64,000 nt of DNA from Pyropia yezoensis (taxonomy: Eukaryota; Rhodophyta; Bangiophyceae; Bangiales; Bangiaceae), in contig CM020620.1 of the NCBI GenBank assembly GCA_009829735.1, positions 9,316,545 to 9,380,544 on the forward strand. The letters are read 5' to 3'. Positions 18,992 to 29,302 of the stretch are shown here, in pieces. The notes under the pieces were generated by a model, which saw nothing but the letters and a program-made list of their open reading frames with translations, ran no database searches and was not told the origin of the DNA. Positions within the stretch are counted from its first letter, which is position 1; every line of letters starts with the position of its first letter. Made by a program: the position numbers and the translations under genes.

Positions 18992-19390
18992 TCACGACGA
19001 CCGGCCCCCGCCGTGGCCACCGCCGCCGCAGCCGCCACCGCCACCGCGCGTCAGCTCCTCTGCCAGCTCTGCGTGGTACAGCGCCGCCTCCTCCAGGAAC
19101 AGCCACCGCATCTGGACAGCGTTGAGCTTGCGGCCATTAAACGCAAACTCCTCCTGCGGGATGGGCGGCACCGTCAACTCCTTGCCCGGCTCGTAGACCT
19201 CCTTAAAGAAGGGGCGTTCCAGGGCCTCGAGCGCCGACGACCGCTTGGCGGGGTCAACCTCGAGGAGGGAGGAGAGGAGGGAGATGGCGGCGGGGTCCAC
19301 AGACGGGAAGAGCTCCTTCAGCGGGCGCCGCGGCTGGGAGGACAGGGCCATAGAGTGCTGCCGCACCCGCGCAGACGCCACGTTGGAAAT
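18992..19390 (-). pseudogene. MAP-kinase-like C-terminal exon fragment
   Basis: The minus-strand frame reads ISNVASARVRQHSMALSS, LKELFPSVDPAAISLLSSLL, EVDPAKRSSALEALERPFF and ends FLEEAALYHAELAEEL plus a Gly-rich tail. This is the C-lobe end and C-terminal extension of MAPK-type CMGC kinases (the DP-x-KR-x8-HPY region, then the common-docking-like helix). The catalytic loop, DFG, activation loop and N-lobe are absent upstream, where the NTPase gene lies. An AG before the first matching residue (about 19395) suggests a splice acceptor, so this is a single detached exon. It lies directly beside the A-family LTR, which may have carried or separated it. Confidence 0.65.
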
Positions 19391-19519
19391 GACTTCCGCT
19401 TTCTCCTCCCTCCGCGGCTCGGCCCCCCGGAGCCTAGGCACCGCCCCTTGGCGCAGAGCCCCATCGCAGACAGCAAAGAAAAAACATGGAGGCGGCCCAG
19501 AGGACAGGGCAACGCGGCA

Positions 19520-22500
19520 TCACGTCCACCCGCTCCTCTCCCGCTTCACGAGTGATGCGCCGTAGAGAGTTGGTCCGTCCGCCATGAAGCCGCTGATAGC
19601 CCTGCCGTACACGTCCAGGTGGTTCTCCTCACAAATGATGATGACCTTGGACGACTGAGCAGCCGAGAGCAGCTTGTCCGGATCCTTGGCGCCACGCAGG
19701 TTGGACTCCACCACCAAGACGACGCGCTGCGACCACTCCTTCCAATCGCTCCCGAACGCCTTCTTGACGAGGCGCAGGGCCTTGCGCACGTGCTGCTTGA
19801 TGTTGAAGGACCCAGCAGCCAGCCCAGTAAACTTGTTGGACTTGACCACGGCGACAAGATCGGCCTTGTTGGGTGACTCGGAGCTGCCAGCGGGTGCCAG
19901 GAACTTGATGCTGTCAAACCCCACTTGACCTGGCGAGCACTTGAACACGGTTGATACCAGCTCGGACGGTGGCCGTGCCAGGATCGACGCAATCGCGTTA
20001 GCAGCCGCGTCCTCGTTGACCTCCACAGCATTCAAAGCATTGTAGAGCTGCTCGTTCAACAACCGCTGCCGGCACTTGGTGTAGAACTTTGTTGCGCCGG
20101 GGTACAGCTGCAGCAACGTCACTGCCGCATAGTCGTGAGGAAGCTTCAGACCGGAAGATCCCGGGCCCCACTTCTGGGCGGCAGCACGAACACGGGTGAG
20201 CGCCACGTCGGCATACAGCGCGGTGTACTCCCACATGTAGCCTGGAGACCCCTGCGAGCTCCGTGACCCGCACACGACGGCCAAGGCGGAGAAGATGCCG
20301 TCCAGGTTGGTGTACAGCTCGCCGGTGCCAGGGCGCTCAGCCAGCTTCTCCTTATTCGGCTCCCACAGCTCCAGGAAAGCCAGGAGGTAGAGCGGCGGCA
20401 TACACGGGTTCTTGTAGGTGCCTAACGAGCTCACGTTCGAGACTGTGAGCACGTTGCGGGACACCAATGCCTCCCAAGTTGGAGCCAACCCGCCGTCTAC
20501 AACCTGCTTGGCGCCGTCAACGGTGCAGTGGTGCAGCGCGGCAACGATGACAACAGAGGTGAGGAGCAGGTCTGCCAGGAGGGCTTCGGTGTCTTCATCT
20601 TGAGCGAGTGCCTCCCACGCAGGCTGCACGACCTCGGTCCAGACGGCTCCAGGACTTGCCGCCTTCAACTGCTGCCGCAAGAAGCCCGCGCTGCGCGGAT
20701 GGCCTCCGCTCAGCCTGGCCAACGCCCGCGCCGACACCTCGCTGGGCACATCAAACGTACCCTTGCGAGGTAGCCCGGCGAGCATAAGCCAGCGCGACTC
20801 AAACAGGGGCAGGAAGTACACCTTGGCTAGCTGCTTCATGTCCATGAAGCCAAGCCGCACGGCACTGAGCACAAAAAATGGAGAGCCCCGCCTTTTGTTG
20901 GACAAGGACGTCAGTCTTGTTTGGCAGTCCTCCAGCAGCACGGGGTCCACGATCTCGCCCACCCGGGTGATCAAGGCGTCAACGATGCGTTTCTGCTCCG
21001 GCGAGAGCCGCCCCTTCAGCTCGTCAAAGATGAGGCCAAAGTGCACAGCCGTAAACAGCACGGAGACACAGGCTGTGGACAGGCCCGTCCAGCCGCACAC
21101 CTCGTGACGGTACACGTCCAGAATACTGGTCGAGACGGCAGAGTTGAGCTGGACGTCCGAGTCCTCGACATCCTGCGGCTTGTCGACCTTCGGCAGGCTC
21201 GCGACCTTGGCAAGGTCGTCCCGCTCCAACAGGGCGTCGATAGGGCTACGGCTGGCCGACTCGGGCCAAACACCACAAACCTTGTTCAGCTCCTCCACGA
21301 TGACGAGAGTCGGCTGCTCGTTCAGCGCCGCCTGCGCTTCAGCGATGATCACATCCGCAGTAGTCGTGCCGGCCTCGAGGCGTTGGATGACCATCTGCGC
21401 AAACTCGGCCCAACCCAGGTTGTCCGCACAGCGCAGGCACCAGAGGACGCGTAGGTACAGAGGAAGATACGCGGCTTCAGGCTGCGACGAGAGGTTGAAG
21501 TACAGCAGCTTCACATCCAGTCTTCCCCACAGACTGCTGCTGTTGAAGGTGATGATGCAGGGCCGCGTGCCTTGCAGCTCGTCACGCGCATCGCTCCACT
21601 CCGGCACTCCAGACACCATGGCTGCGTCGGCATACCTCGGGCTATCCAGAGACTCTAGCGCATTCACCACGTCCCACGCCAGATGCGACTTGCCAATGCC
21701 TGGCGACGACACCACAGCCGATGCCACGCGCGCGTTGCGCACATTAGCGACGTGTACAAGCGTCCGGACCACCTTGTCGTCCCGCGGGATGCAAAGCTCC
21801 GGATCTCTGCCGGGCACGAGGACCAGTATGCGGCCAGGAGAGCGTTGACGACCAGGGGGAAGACGTTCGCTGGAGGCCAGCGAGGACGCAACAGGGCACG
21901 CCTTGACGAAGAGCCGGCGCACGACGTCGAAGGTGTGGTCGAAAATGGAATTGAAGCCATCGAGCTCCCGGCACTGTTGGCACAAGATATCGTCGACAGC
22001 TCGTAGACGCAACAAAAGCGCGTCCGACGCCGATGGGTGCTTGCCCGCCGGGGCAGAGGCGCGGCTAGCAGCTTGGCTCAGCACTCGTTGCATCGCCTCA
22101 AATGATGCCCGACCGGTCTCGACCAGGGATTCCGCATGAGAGACCACCTTGGTGTTGGCAGCGCAGCCCTCCCGCAGCCGCATCATCGATCGCACCACCA
22201 CACCCCGCACCCGGGCAAGCGCGTTCATCCACGACGCGCTGTCCACGACAAACTGGTTCCAGGAGTCCGCCTCCCCGCTGGTAACCGCATCAACGCGCTC
22301 AGAGCGCTTCACCGCTTCCTCCACGAGCCCCAGCAAATCGCACACCGCCTCCAAAGCAGACAGGAGAGCATCATCCGTAGGCTCAGAGACCGTCGTCTTG
22401 AAACGAGCTACCGCTTCACCGCCGGGAGGTTGGTCCACCCTCATAGCGGGAGGAGGTCCCTTGGAGGGTGCTCGAGGAGGGCAGCTGCTCCCAGCTCCGC

Positions 22501-22648
22501 CTAAGGAAGATGATCGCAGAGGCGCTGCGCGAGCAAGCTGGCCCGCACGGCGCGTAGGTGCGATGCAAACCGAGCGAGCCACGCCGGAAATGCACAAACC
22601 GCGCCCGGGAGGAGGAGAAGCAGGGTGAAGCACAAAGGAGGACGACAT
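19520..22648 (-). CDS. Large P-loop NTPase, possibly Crinkler/RHS-like; unrecognised in detail
   Basis: About 1042 residues if started at ATG 22648 (MSSSFVLHPAS); the frame is open from 23053 and another candidate is ATG 22444. The first 60 residues are rich in Ser, Arg and Ala and could be an organelle-targeting peptide. A helical region follows, then Walker A SSPGIGKSHLAWDVV (about 21713-21670), a Walker-B-like segment PTLVIVEELNKV (about 21310), and the motif LSGGHPRSAGFL typical of STAND/AAA lid regions in Crinkler and RHS-type NTPases. The C-terminal 150 residues (KADLVAVVKSNKF, RVVLVVESNLRG, KVIIICEENH) form an alternating beta/alpha domain that might be nuclease-like, but no PD-(D/E)xK signature is evident. 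It is the only long uninterrupted frame here with no transposon hallmarks. Confidence 0.55.
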   Translation of the reverse strand: MSSSFVLHPASPPPGRGLCISGVARSVCIAPTRRAGQLARAAPLRSSSLGGAGSSCPPRAPSKGPPPAMRVDQPPGGEAVARFKTTVSEPTDDALLSALEAVCDLLGLVEEAVKRSERVDAVTSGEADSWNQFVVDSASWMNALARVRGVVVRSMMRLREGCAANTKVVSHAESLVETGRASFEAMQRVLSQAASRASAPAGKHPSASDALLLRLRAVDDILCQQCRELDGFNSIFDHTFDVVRRLFVKACPVASSLASSERLPPGRQRSPGRILVLVPGRDPELCIPRDDKVVRTLVHVANVRNARVASAVVSSPGIGKSHLAWDVVNALESLDSPRYADAAMVSGVPEWSDARDELQGTRPCIITFNSSSLWGRLDVKLLYFNLSSQPEAAYLPLYLRVLWCLRCADNLGWAEFAQMVIQRLEAGTTTADVIIAEAQAALNEQPTLVIVEELNKVCGVWPESASRSPIDALLERDDLAKVASLPKVDKPQDVEDSDVQLNSAVSTSILDVYRHEVCGWTGLSTACVSVLFTAVHFGLIFDELKGRLSPEQKRIVDALITRVGEIVDPVLLEDCQTRLTSLSNKRRGSPFFVLSAVRLGFMDMKQLAKVYFLPLFESRWLMLAGLPRKGTFDVPSEVSARALARLSGGHPRSAGFLRQQLKAASPGAVWTEVVQPAWEALAQDEDTEALLADLLLTSVVIVAALHHCTVDGAKQVVDGGLAPTWEALVSRNVLTVSNVSSLGTYKNPCMPPLYLLAFLELWEPNKEKLAERPGTGELYTNLDGIFSALAVVCGSRSSQGSPGYMWEYTALYADVALTRVRAAAQKWGPGSSGLKLPHDYAAVTLLQLYPGATKFYTKCRQRLLNEQLYNALNAVEVNEDAAANAIASILARPPSELVSTVFKCSPGQVGFDSIKFLAPAGSSESPNKADLVAVVKSNKFTGLAAGSFNIKQHVRKALRLVKKAFGSDWKEWSQRVVLVVESNLRGAKDPDKLLSAAQSSKVIIICEENHLDVYGRAISGFMADGPTLYGASLVKRERSGWT

Positions 22649-23164
22649 GGCGCGACCAGGTCGCGACTGTAGCACGGCCACCCAGCCCAGCTGGGACGGA
22701 GCAAGGAAGACACGATTGAGTCGGCCGCTGCGACCATGGGGCCCTTGGACGACTGCATGTCCGTCAACGGGAAAGGAAGGTGGCGGCCGCCTGCGGGCGC
22801 GCAGGTGGCGACTGCAGATGACAGCGGATGAAAAGAGGAGAGGGCAGAAGGGGGGCGGACAGGGGGGGGGGAGAGGGGGGTGGCAAGAACGGCGGCGGAA
22901 GCGGGTGGGGGGGTTCCAGGAGGGAGAGCGGGAAGGCGGGAAGGGCGACGACATCAGGGCGGGCACCCACAGCGAAAGACAATGGCGATCAGGGAGGCTG
23001 CGTGTTGGGGGAGGGGGGGTCTGCCAGGGCCAATCGCGGGGGAGTCCGGCCACCCGCCGCGGGCCGAAGGGGACGGCAGTGGAGGCCGCAGGAACATGAA
23101 AAAAGAAGGGCTCGCAACGCTGCTAGCGGCACGGACGCGTCACGCGCGGCAGACGCAACGTCTC
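22649..23164. other. GC-rich upstream region of the NTPase gene
   Basis: Pyrimidine-rich on the minus strand with several G runs on the plus strand (22860-22915, 23008-23018). No separate gene. It is probably 5' UTR or core promoter of the NTPase. Confidence 0.4.
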
Positions 23165-23286
23165 GGCTCGGGTACCATGCACACACGAGGGCCCGGTTCC
23201 ATCCCACCAATAGATTTTGGGCTGGGGACGAGCCGTTCTGTATGTGATGTGGTTTTGAGCGCATGCTCAGGGCACGTCCACCAATG

Positions 23287-23572
23287 TGACTAACGGGCGA
23301 TATTCGCCGATATTCGTGCCACGTGGCTTCTGTGGGGGTCCCGTTAGTCTCAGATGGACCGTTTGCCCTCTTCCACCAATGTCGGATGACTAACGGAACG
23401 CTGAAACGGCCGTATGTGGCCAATGTAGTTCGGAACAGTTACTTCAAGTCGTCAGTGCCACGTGTGCTTCCCGTTAGTCACGTGACTAACGGCGTGACCA
23501 ACGGAGGCCTCGATAGTCACTCCGTTGGTCGCGGAACTATCCCGTTAGTCATGTAGCCCCCTATCAGGGACT
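23287..23572. promoter_or_regulatory. Cluster of CCGTTAGTC/GACTAACGG sites (Myb/MSA-like)
   Basis: At least six exact copies of CCGTTAGTC or its complement (about 23287, 23341, 23388, 23471, 23484, 23541), plus GACCAACGG, CCGTTGGTC and CCGTTCGTC variants. Two of the copies form a perfect 22-bp palindrome at 23471-23492. AACGG is the core of plant MSA/3R-Myb sites. The cluster lies 0.6-0.9 kb upstream of the NTPase start. Confidence 0.55.
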
Positions 23573-23604
23573 CCCGTTCGTCATGTAGCCCCCTATCAGG
23601 GACT
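23541..23604 (+). repeat. 32-bp tandem duplication
   Basis: Two units starting CCCGTT(A/C)GTCATGTAGCC at 23541 and 23573, differing at one base. A partial third copy (CATGTAGCCCCTA) is at about 23669. Confidence 0.85.
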
Positions 23605-24953
23605 GTCTGAAGGCTGCCACGTGGGCGTCGCCGCAGGTGCTCCAGCACGAACCCGAGCTGTTCGGGACATGTAGCCCCTATGTCGGCCCCAAATACATTG
23701 CGTTTTTGAGCCCGTCCGTCACGCCCGATAGTACCGTGACAATCTGGATGGTCGAGCCAATCAGAGGCGCCCACGTATGAGCACGTGGCATCCTGAATCG
23801 GTAGACGGTTAGTCCCGCATTGGTGGACGTACCCTCAGGACCGTTCTCAGCCGCAGCCTGTAAGTAGCGGCGGACAGCGCTCGGGCTTGAAATAGCATTA
23901 GCCATTAGAACCCTTGGGATACAGAAGTTACAGCCTTTTTCGAACGTCGTCCGGATTTCTCAGAAGATCACTTCAGAACTGGAACAGATGGACATCTTTC
24001 GGGGTGTCCTCTTTTCACAGGGAGTATTCTGGAATGAGGGAGGACGGCAGATGCCGCGCTCGTGTACTTTCAGTTGGTCATATGTGTAAATACTCATCTG
24101 GTTTTGGTGATGCGGGGAGGACACTCGCCGGTGGGGGGCGTCCGCCTGCGGCGACGGCAGTCGGCAGATGGCGGCCGCTGACCGCCGCGGCCGCAGCTCG
24201 CAGCGGGGAGAGAAAGTAGTAGTGGTGGTCGGCATCGGCCGCAGGTGGGACAGCGGTTACTGGCCGGTGGGGGGCGGGCGACCGTCCCGCCGCCGGCTGG
24301 TGCCAGGCGGCGATAGTCAACAGATAGGTTAGGGGCTGAGGATGGGAAGAAGTGGCTGCACGAGGGAGGGGGGACCTGATTTCGTGCAGAGCGCCCGCTT
24401 GCGTAGGCGGCGGCTGGTGGCGCGGGGGGGAGGTTACAGCCGGAGCCAGCGGCGGCATGCGAGAGGATAAACGCTTGCTGGTGAATGGTTTCCTCGTGCT
24501 AGGCTAAGTATTGGTGGTGGTGAAATGGACTGGTGGCGGGGATGCAGGGTGGTGAGGGGCGGTGGGGGGTGTGCACGGGTAGCGCTGGGTGCCGGGTGAA
24601 AGGTACCCGGCGGCGGGTGGTGCGATCCGCGGCCTGGGCGGGGGGGGGCGGCGCCCGCCGACTGCATCAGCGACCGCTGAGTTGGAGTGCGGTGATCGGC
24701 AGCATCGCCGGTCGACGGCCAGCGTCGGCTGCTCGCATGGTGGTTGCCCGTCCAGTCGGCCGTGGAAGCGGCGGCCGCAGCAAGCACGAAGCTCCAGAAT
24801 AGTGTACCATATAATTGGACGCTTATAACAGAGACTTTATGTATTTACATGAACTTTGACCGGAGTTATGACCATTCAACAGTGTAACAATATATCATCG
24901 CTGGTTGAGCGCTGATCAAACACTTTCAAGAAGGTCCTATTCAAAAGCCAGAG
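23605..24953. other. Non-coding interval; GC-rich GCGGCC-motif DNA
   Basis: No supported gene. 24100-24790 is dense in GCGGCCG/CGGCGG motifs similar in flavour to the minisatellite at 53062, but without clear periodicity. 24800-24950 is AT-richer. Confidence 0.4.
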
Positions 24954-24991
24954 CTCGTGTGTGCATGGTACCCGAGCCCGTCTCGGCTCGG

Positions 24992-26430
24992 GTACCGAAA
25001 TTTGCGTTTCGGTCGCTGTTTTCACCCCCATGCATGGAGTGAGGCGGGAGCTTGCCATGTCATCAGACTCAGTATGCATGGGGGATGCCTTAGCCGCGCA
25101 GTGGCTGTCGCTCACAGCGACGGGGAAAGCTTGTGATGGTGCATGCCAAATAGAGCCCTAAAAGGGCGATATTGCGATCCACGTGATCACCCACCACCTG
25201 AATGGTGTGGAGTGGCGTCCTGCACGCCCATATGTCGGCACTGACACCAACACAATGTTTGCACACCGTCCTGGGTCCGTCACGGACACTGGGACTGGTG
25301 CAGGAGGCGGGAGGCGGAAATTTCGGTTGCGACACATGGACCGAAATTTGCGTTTCGGTCGCTGTTTTCACCCCCATGCATGGAGTGAGGCGGGAGCTTG
25401 CCATGTCATCAGACACAGTATGCATGGAGGATGCCTTAGCCGCGCAGTGGCCGTCCCTCACTGCGACGAGGAAAGCTTGTGATGGTGCATGCCAAATAGG
25501 GCCCTAAAAGGGCGATATTGCGATCCACGTGATCACCCACCACCTGAATGGTGTGGAGTGGCGTCCTGCACGCCCATATGTCGGCACTGACACCAACACA
25601 ATGTTTGCACACCGTCCTGGGTCCGTCACGGACACTGGGACTGGTGCAGGAGGCGGGAGGCGGAAATTTCGGTTGCGACACATGGACCGAAATTTGCGTT
25701 TCGGTCGCTGTTTTCACCCCCATGCATGGAGTGAGGCGGGAGCTTGCCATTTCATCAGACACAGTATGCATGGAGGATGCCTTAGCCGCGCAGTGGCCGT
25801 CCCTCACTGCGACGAGGAAAGCTTGTGATGGTGCATGCCGAATAGGGCCCTAAAAGGGCGATATTGCGATCCACGTGATCACCCACCACCTGAATGGTGT
25901 GGAGTGGCGTCCTGCACGCCCATGTGTCGGCACTGACACCAACACAATGTTTGCACACCGTCCTGGGTCCGTCACGGACACTGGGACTGGTGCAGGAGGC
26001 GGGAGGCGGAAATTTCGGTTGCGACACATGGACCGAAATTTGCGTTTCGGTCGCTGTTTTCACCCCCATGCATGGAGTGAGGCGGGAGCTTGCCATGTCA
26101 TCAGACACAGTACGCATGGAGGATGCCTTAGCCGCGCAGTGGCCGTCGCTCACTGCGACGAGGAAAGCTTGTGATGGTGCATGCCAAATAGGGCCCTAAA
26201 AGGGCGATATTGCGATCCACGTGATCACCCACCACCTGAATGGTGTGGAGTGGCGTCCTGCACGCCCATGTGTCGGCAATGACACCAACACAATGTTTGC
26301 ACACCGTCCTGGGTCCGTCACGGACACTGGTACTGGTGCAGGAGGCGGGAGGCGGAAATTTCGGTTGCGACACATGGACCGAAATTTGCGTTTCGGTCGC
26401 TGTTTTCACCCCCATGCATGGAGTGAGGCT
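24992..26430 (+). repeat. 346-bp satellite, about 4.2 tandem copies
   Basis: Units are phased by GTGATCACCCACCACCTGAA at 25180, 25526, 25872 and 26218, spacing exactly 346 bp. There is a partial unit on each side (24992-25179 and to about 26430). Copies differ by only a few bases. Each unit holds an inverted repeat AAATTTCGGT ... ACCGAAATTT. The apparent 99-123-residue frames in every unit, on both strands, are repeat artefacts. Confidence 0.95.
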
Positions 26431-26559
26431 TGCTTTTGTAGGCGCGTCCCTGTGTTAAGGAATTTTTTCCCCTCCGGGTTTCTCAAACCTGTAAGACTGA
26501 GCAACTACCAGTCCGCAGCATGAATGGGAGGAGGAATAGGCCAGGCACGGCGGCCAGGG

Positions 26560-26769
26560 GCGGCCGTCCCTGCAAACATAAAGTGGGGGATGCGGGGTGG
26601 GAGAGGCTGCCGCGTTTGGCCGCAGACCGCGGCAGCCGTTCCCAACATTGAGTCGGGGTGGGGGCGGAAGAAATAGCCAATGATGGCGGCCGACGGCGGC
26701 TGCCGCTACCAACATTGAGTGCGGGATGCGGGGCGGAAGAAGTGGCCAAGCATGGCTGATTGCGGCGGC
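26560..26769 (+). repeat. Left part of the 64-70 bp minisatellite array
   Basis: Contains CAACATTGAGT(C/G)(G/C)GGG and GGCGGCCGACGGCGGC units like those at 53062-54412. It is cut at 26769 by element C; the array resumes at 53062 after the TSD GCGGC. Confidence 0.85.
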
Positions 26770-27238
26770 TGTGGCAGTATTGACCCCCAGGTAGGGGGGC
26801 AATACGTGCCATGCAAGGGGCGGCAGGCCACTAGCCTGATCCGTTCCTCCCCCTGCATTTGGGTCCATATTCCCTAAATTTGGGATAGTTAGCTTAGTAG
26901 TAAATCCAACTTGGATTTGAGGGTTTTCTGCATTTATCGTCTTGAATTTTCGTGTGGCCCGGTGGGCAAGTGCTGGGGTGGGAGATTCTGAGTGGCGAGA
27001 TTCTGAGTGGACCCTGGGGGGATAAGGGGAGGGACAGCGGGGCTTGGCCCTGCGTCCCCGTCCCGACCATGAAACTGTTGGACCACACACCATCCTCTTG
27101 TGTGTCCGTGGGGGGTTTGCCCCACAGCAGGGACAGAGTGTGTGCGACTTGCACTTCTTCCGGTTCCCCCGACACGGGAGGCAGCCCTTGCACACCGCCC
27201 CAACTTGGGTGCCGTGTGTGCATGTGGTTTTTGCCACA
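26770..27238 (+). repeat. 5' LTR of element C (469 bp)
   Basis: TGTGGCA/TGCCACA termini, preceded by TSD GCGGC and followed by TT and the PBS. Confidence 0.95.
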
Positions 27239-27240
27239 TT

Positions 27241-27257
27241 TGGTGGAGCAGCAGGGG
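27241..27257 (+). promoter_or_regulatory. Primer-binding site of element C
   Basis: TGGTGGAGCAGCAGGGG, two nucleotides after the LTR; identical to A, B and D. Confidence 0.85.
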
Positions 27258-27357
27258 ATAGAGGTAAACTTTACCTCCGGGTGCACCCGGGTGTAGGGGG
27301 CCCTCTGTCTCAGAGAAACGGTGGTCTTGGACCGTGTCATACGGATCGTCAGCCAAC

Positions 27358-29302
27358 ATGGCTAGCTCGGACCCCCCGTCGTCCGGGGAGTACACGGGTG
27401 ACGCACGTACTTCAGTGCCTTTGAATACTGGTGAGACACAGGTGGGTTTACCTGGGGTCGCAGAGGGACTAGAGGTCCCTCAAGCCAGTAGGACAGGAAG
27501 TGCGGGCGGGCAACAGGCCACCCCGACTCAGTCGGGAGTTCACTCGGGTGACACTTCTGATGTGGGTGGGCCGAAGTCTGGCCACCGTGTGGTATACTCA
27601 ACGGGAACGTCCCAAGGGGTGAGGACTGTCCCCGCGGGTTCCACTCGGGTTGGAGCCAACTTTGGCTTGGAGCCGTCGCCAACTAGGCTTTCGGAGGACG
27701 GTGGACCTCCGTTGGTCGGCGATGGGCTCGCGCCCATGCCCCCGGTTGAGGCCCCTGAGGGACGTGGTTACCCCTCAGGTGGACTCCCGGAGGCGGACCG
27801 AGACTCAACTGGAGTCGTCAATCCACTCCTCCCGGAAACTGTCCGTCGGGAGGCGACCAATGTGTTGCGGCAGACTTTGCCGGACCTGGTGGTCACGATG
27901 ACGAATACTATTCTGAATCAGATTGTGGCGAGTTTGCCAGATGGCCTTAATGTCCAGACCGGATTGGGGCTTTCGAGCCCGCAGGCGCAGGGGGAATCCC
28001 CCCTCACGCCTATCTCGGGTCGCCCCGAACTGGGGGCGACACCTGTGACTCCCAACGAGGGAGCCACACCATACTCGGTGGGGCGTACGCCCTTCATGGG
28101 GGAGTTCCCCCCAGAAACGCCGGCGGCTACACCAAGCGCGCCGCGCCGGACTACAGGCACTGAGGGTGAACTTACCCCAGTGCCACAGCGGCTGTTCCCT
28201 CAACGTGAGGTGCCGCCAAAGATCCAGGTAGCCAACCCGGTCTACCAGAGGATCTTTGACTGTGAGACCTACGCCCTCCACAACAAGTCGCTGGTGTATG
28301 GTCCTGACCAGGCCCGAGCCATGGGCCGTGCCAAGAAGAATGCACTTCATTCTTTTGGGCACAAAGCGGAGTGGGATGGAACCCCCCCCCTCCGTGTCTG
28401 AGTTCCTACGTCGTTTCACAAAAGCCTGTGACGACAATGCCATAAGTGAAGGCATGGCTTTTTACATGCTACAGGAGTTTACGAAGGGCGACCTGCGGAC
28501 AGAACTTATGTCCGTCATGCCCAGCTCCTCAAGTGGAGGCGCTGGGGAGGTGACGTCCTATTTGGAGCTCGTCAACTGGTTGTTGAGAGCCATGGTTGAT
28601 GAGGCAGCGTTGGCTTCTCAAGTCGAGGAGTTTACGCAAGCCCATCAGGAAGAGGCGGAGGACGAGTTGGCCTTTGCGGAGCGAGTCCGTAAGCTCAACA
28701 ATCTTTGTGGGTTTCTTCATCCACAAGCTGTGGTGAAGAGTCGGTTTGTGGAGGGACTCCATTGGTCAGTCCGGATGGAGACCCGGGAGCATAACACTGC
28801 CCGGGCGACCCTGGCCGAGTAGGCTAGGTTCGCCTATCGCAGAGGCGAGGCCTTCCGCAAGTTGCGGGAGGAACAACGCCAGGAGCGTCAGGCCGAGTTG
28901 GCCAAGGAACGGGAGGAGGCGCGCCAGGCCAGAGAGTTGAGAGAGGCACGCCGAATCCGCAAGGAGAGGGTGGTAGCTGCCGTGGGAACTTCCCAGGGTA
29001 TCCCTTCGTCTTCCCCAGTTGGGAAGACCCCTCCCGGAACAGACCATCGGTGTTGGAACTGCAACTCCGATGGACACTGGGCTTATGATTGCCCCAAGTT
29101 GAGTAATCGCGTCCAACAACTTGTTAGGAATGCGAGTAAGAAGTCGGATACGAACGAAGTACGTTCACGCCGCGAGGGTGGGTCTCGACCGGTCGTCGCG
29201 GTCGCCACACCCTCGGCAGAGGAGGCGGACACGTCGTCCTCGGACTCGTCGTCTTCCTCCCCGCCCTCAGATTCGGACGCCAAGTCGGCGGGAAACGAAT
29301 GA
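27358..29302 (+). pseudogene. gag: Element C Gag, frameshifted and with one internal stop
   Basis: ATG 27358 in the context CCAACATGGCTA, as in element A. The Thr/Gly/Pro-rich N-terminus leads to a capsid domain. Within a C9 run at 28383-28391 the frame is lost; one extra C would explain it, since homology (EFLRRFTKACDDNAISEG) continues in the next frame. An in-frame TAG at 28820-28822 follows TLAE, where CAG would give the expected Gln. Beyond it come an Arg/Glu-rich coiled-coil-like helix (KLREEQRQERQAELAKEREE), a canonical CCHC knuckle (C-W-N-C-N-S-D-G-H-W-A-Y-D-C) and a Ser/Asp-rich end at AGNE. Two lesions fit the older LTR age of this element. Confidence 0.9.
29290..29296 (+). promoter_or_regulatory. 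Probable -1 frameshift site, element C
   Basis: GCG GGA AAC GAA TGA: slippery G GGA AAC one codon before the gag stop. The -1 frame (GGG AAA CGA ATG ACC) is the protease/pol frame. Gag stop and pol ATG also overlap as ATGA (29299-29302). Confidence 0.8.

Larger units (their letters stand above)
23165..24978. mobile_element. Candidate non-autonomous DNA element (1.8 kb) with 25-bp terminal inverted repeats
   Basis: The 25 bp at 23165-23189, starting GGCTCGGGTACCATGCAC, recur exactly as the reverse complement at 24954-24978. CGTCTC precedes the left copy (23159-23164) and follows the right one (24979-24984). However, the match extends: CGTCTCGGCTCGGGTACC (18 bp) is repeated directly at 23159 and 24979, so CGTCTC may be part of the repeat rather than a TSD. 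No transposase frame is inside. Confidence 0.45.

Noticed and set aside
25183..26174. Repeated 99-123-codon frames on both strands
   Set aside because: Each is one unit of the 346-bp satellite; the frame changes from unit to unit.
24992..26430. CRISPR-like array
   Set aside because: Units are directly adjacent 346-bp copies without unique spacers, in eukaryotic DNA.
26455..27237. 260-codon frame on minus
   Set aside because: Lies within the element C LTR and the minisatellite; a similar frame recurs at the 3' LTR for the same reason.
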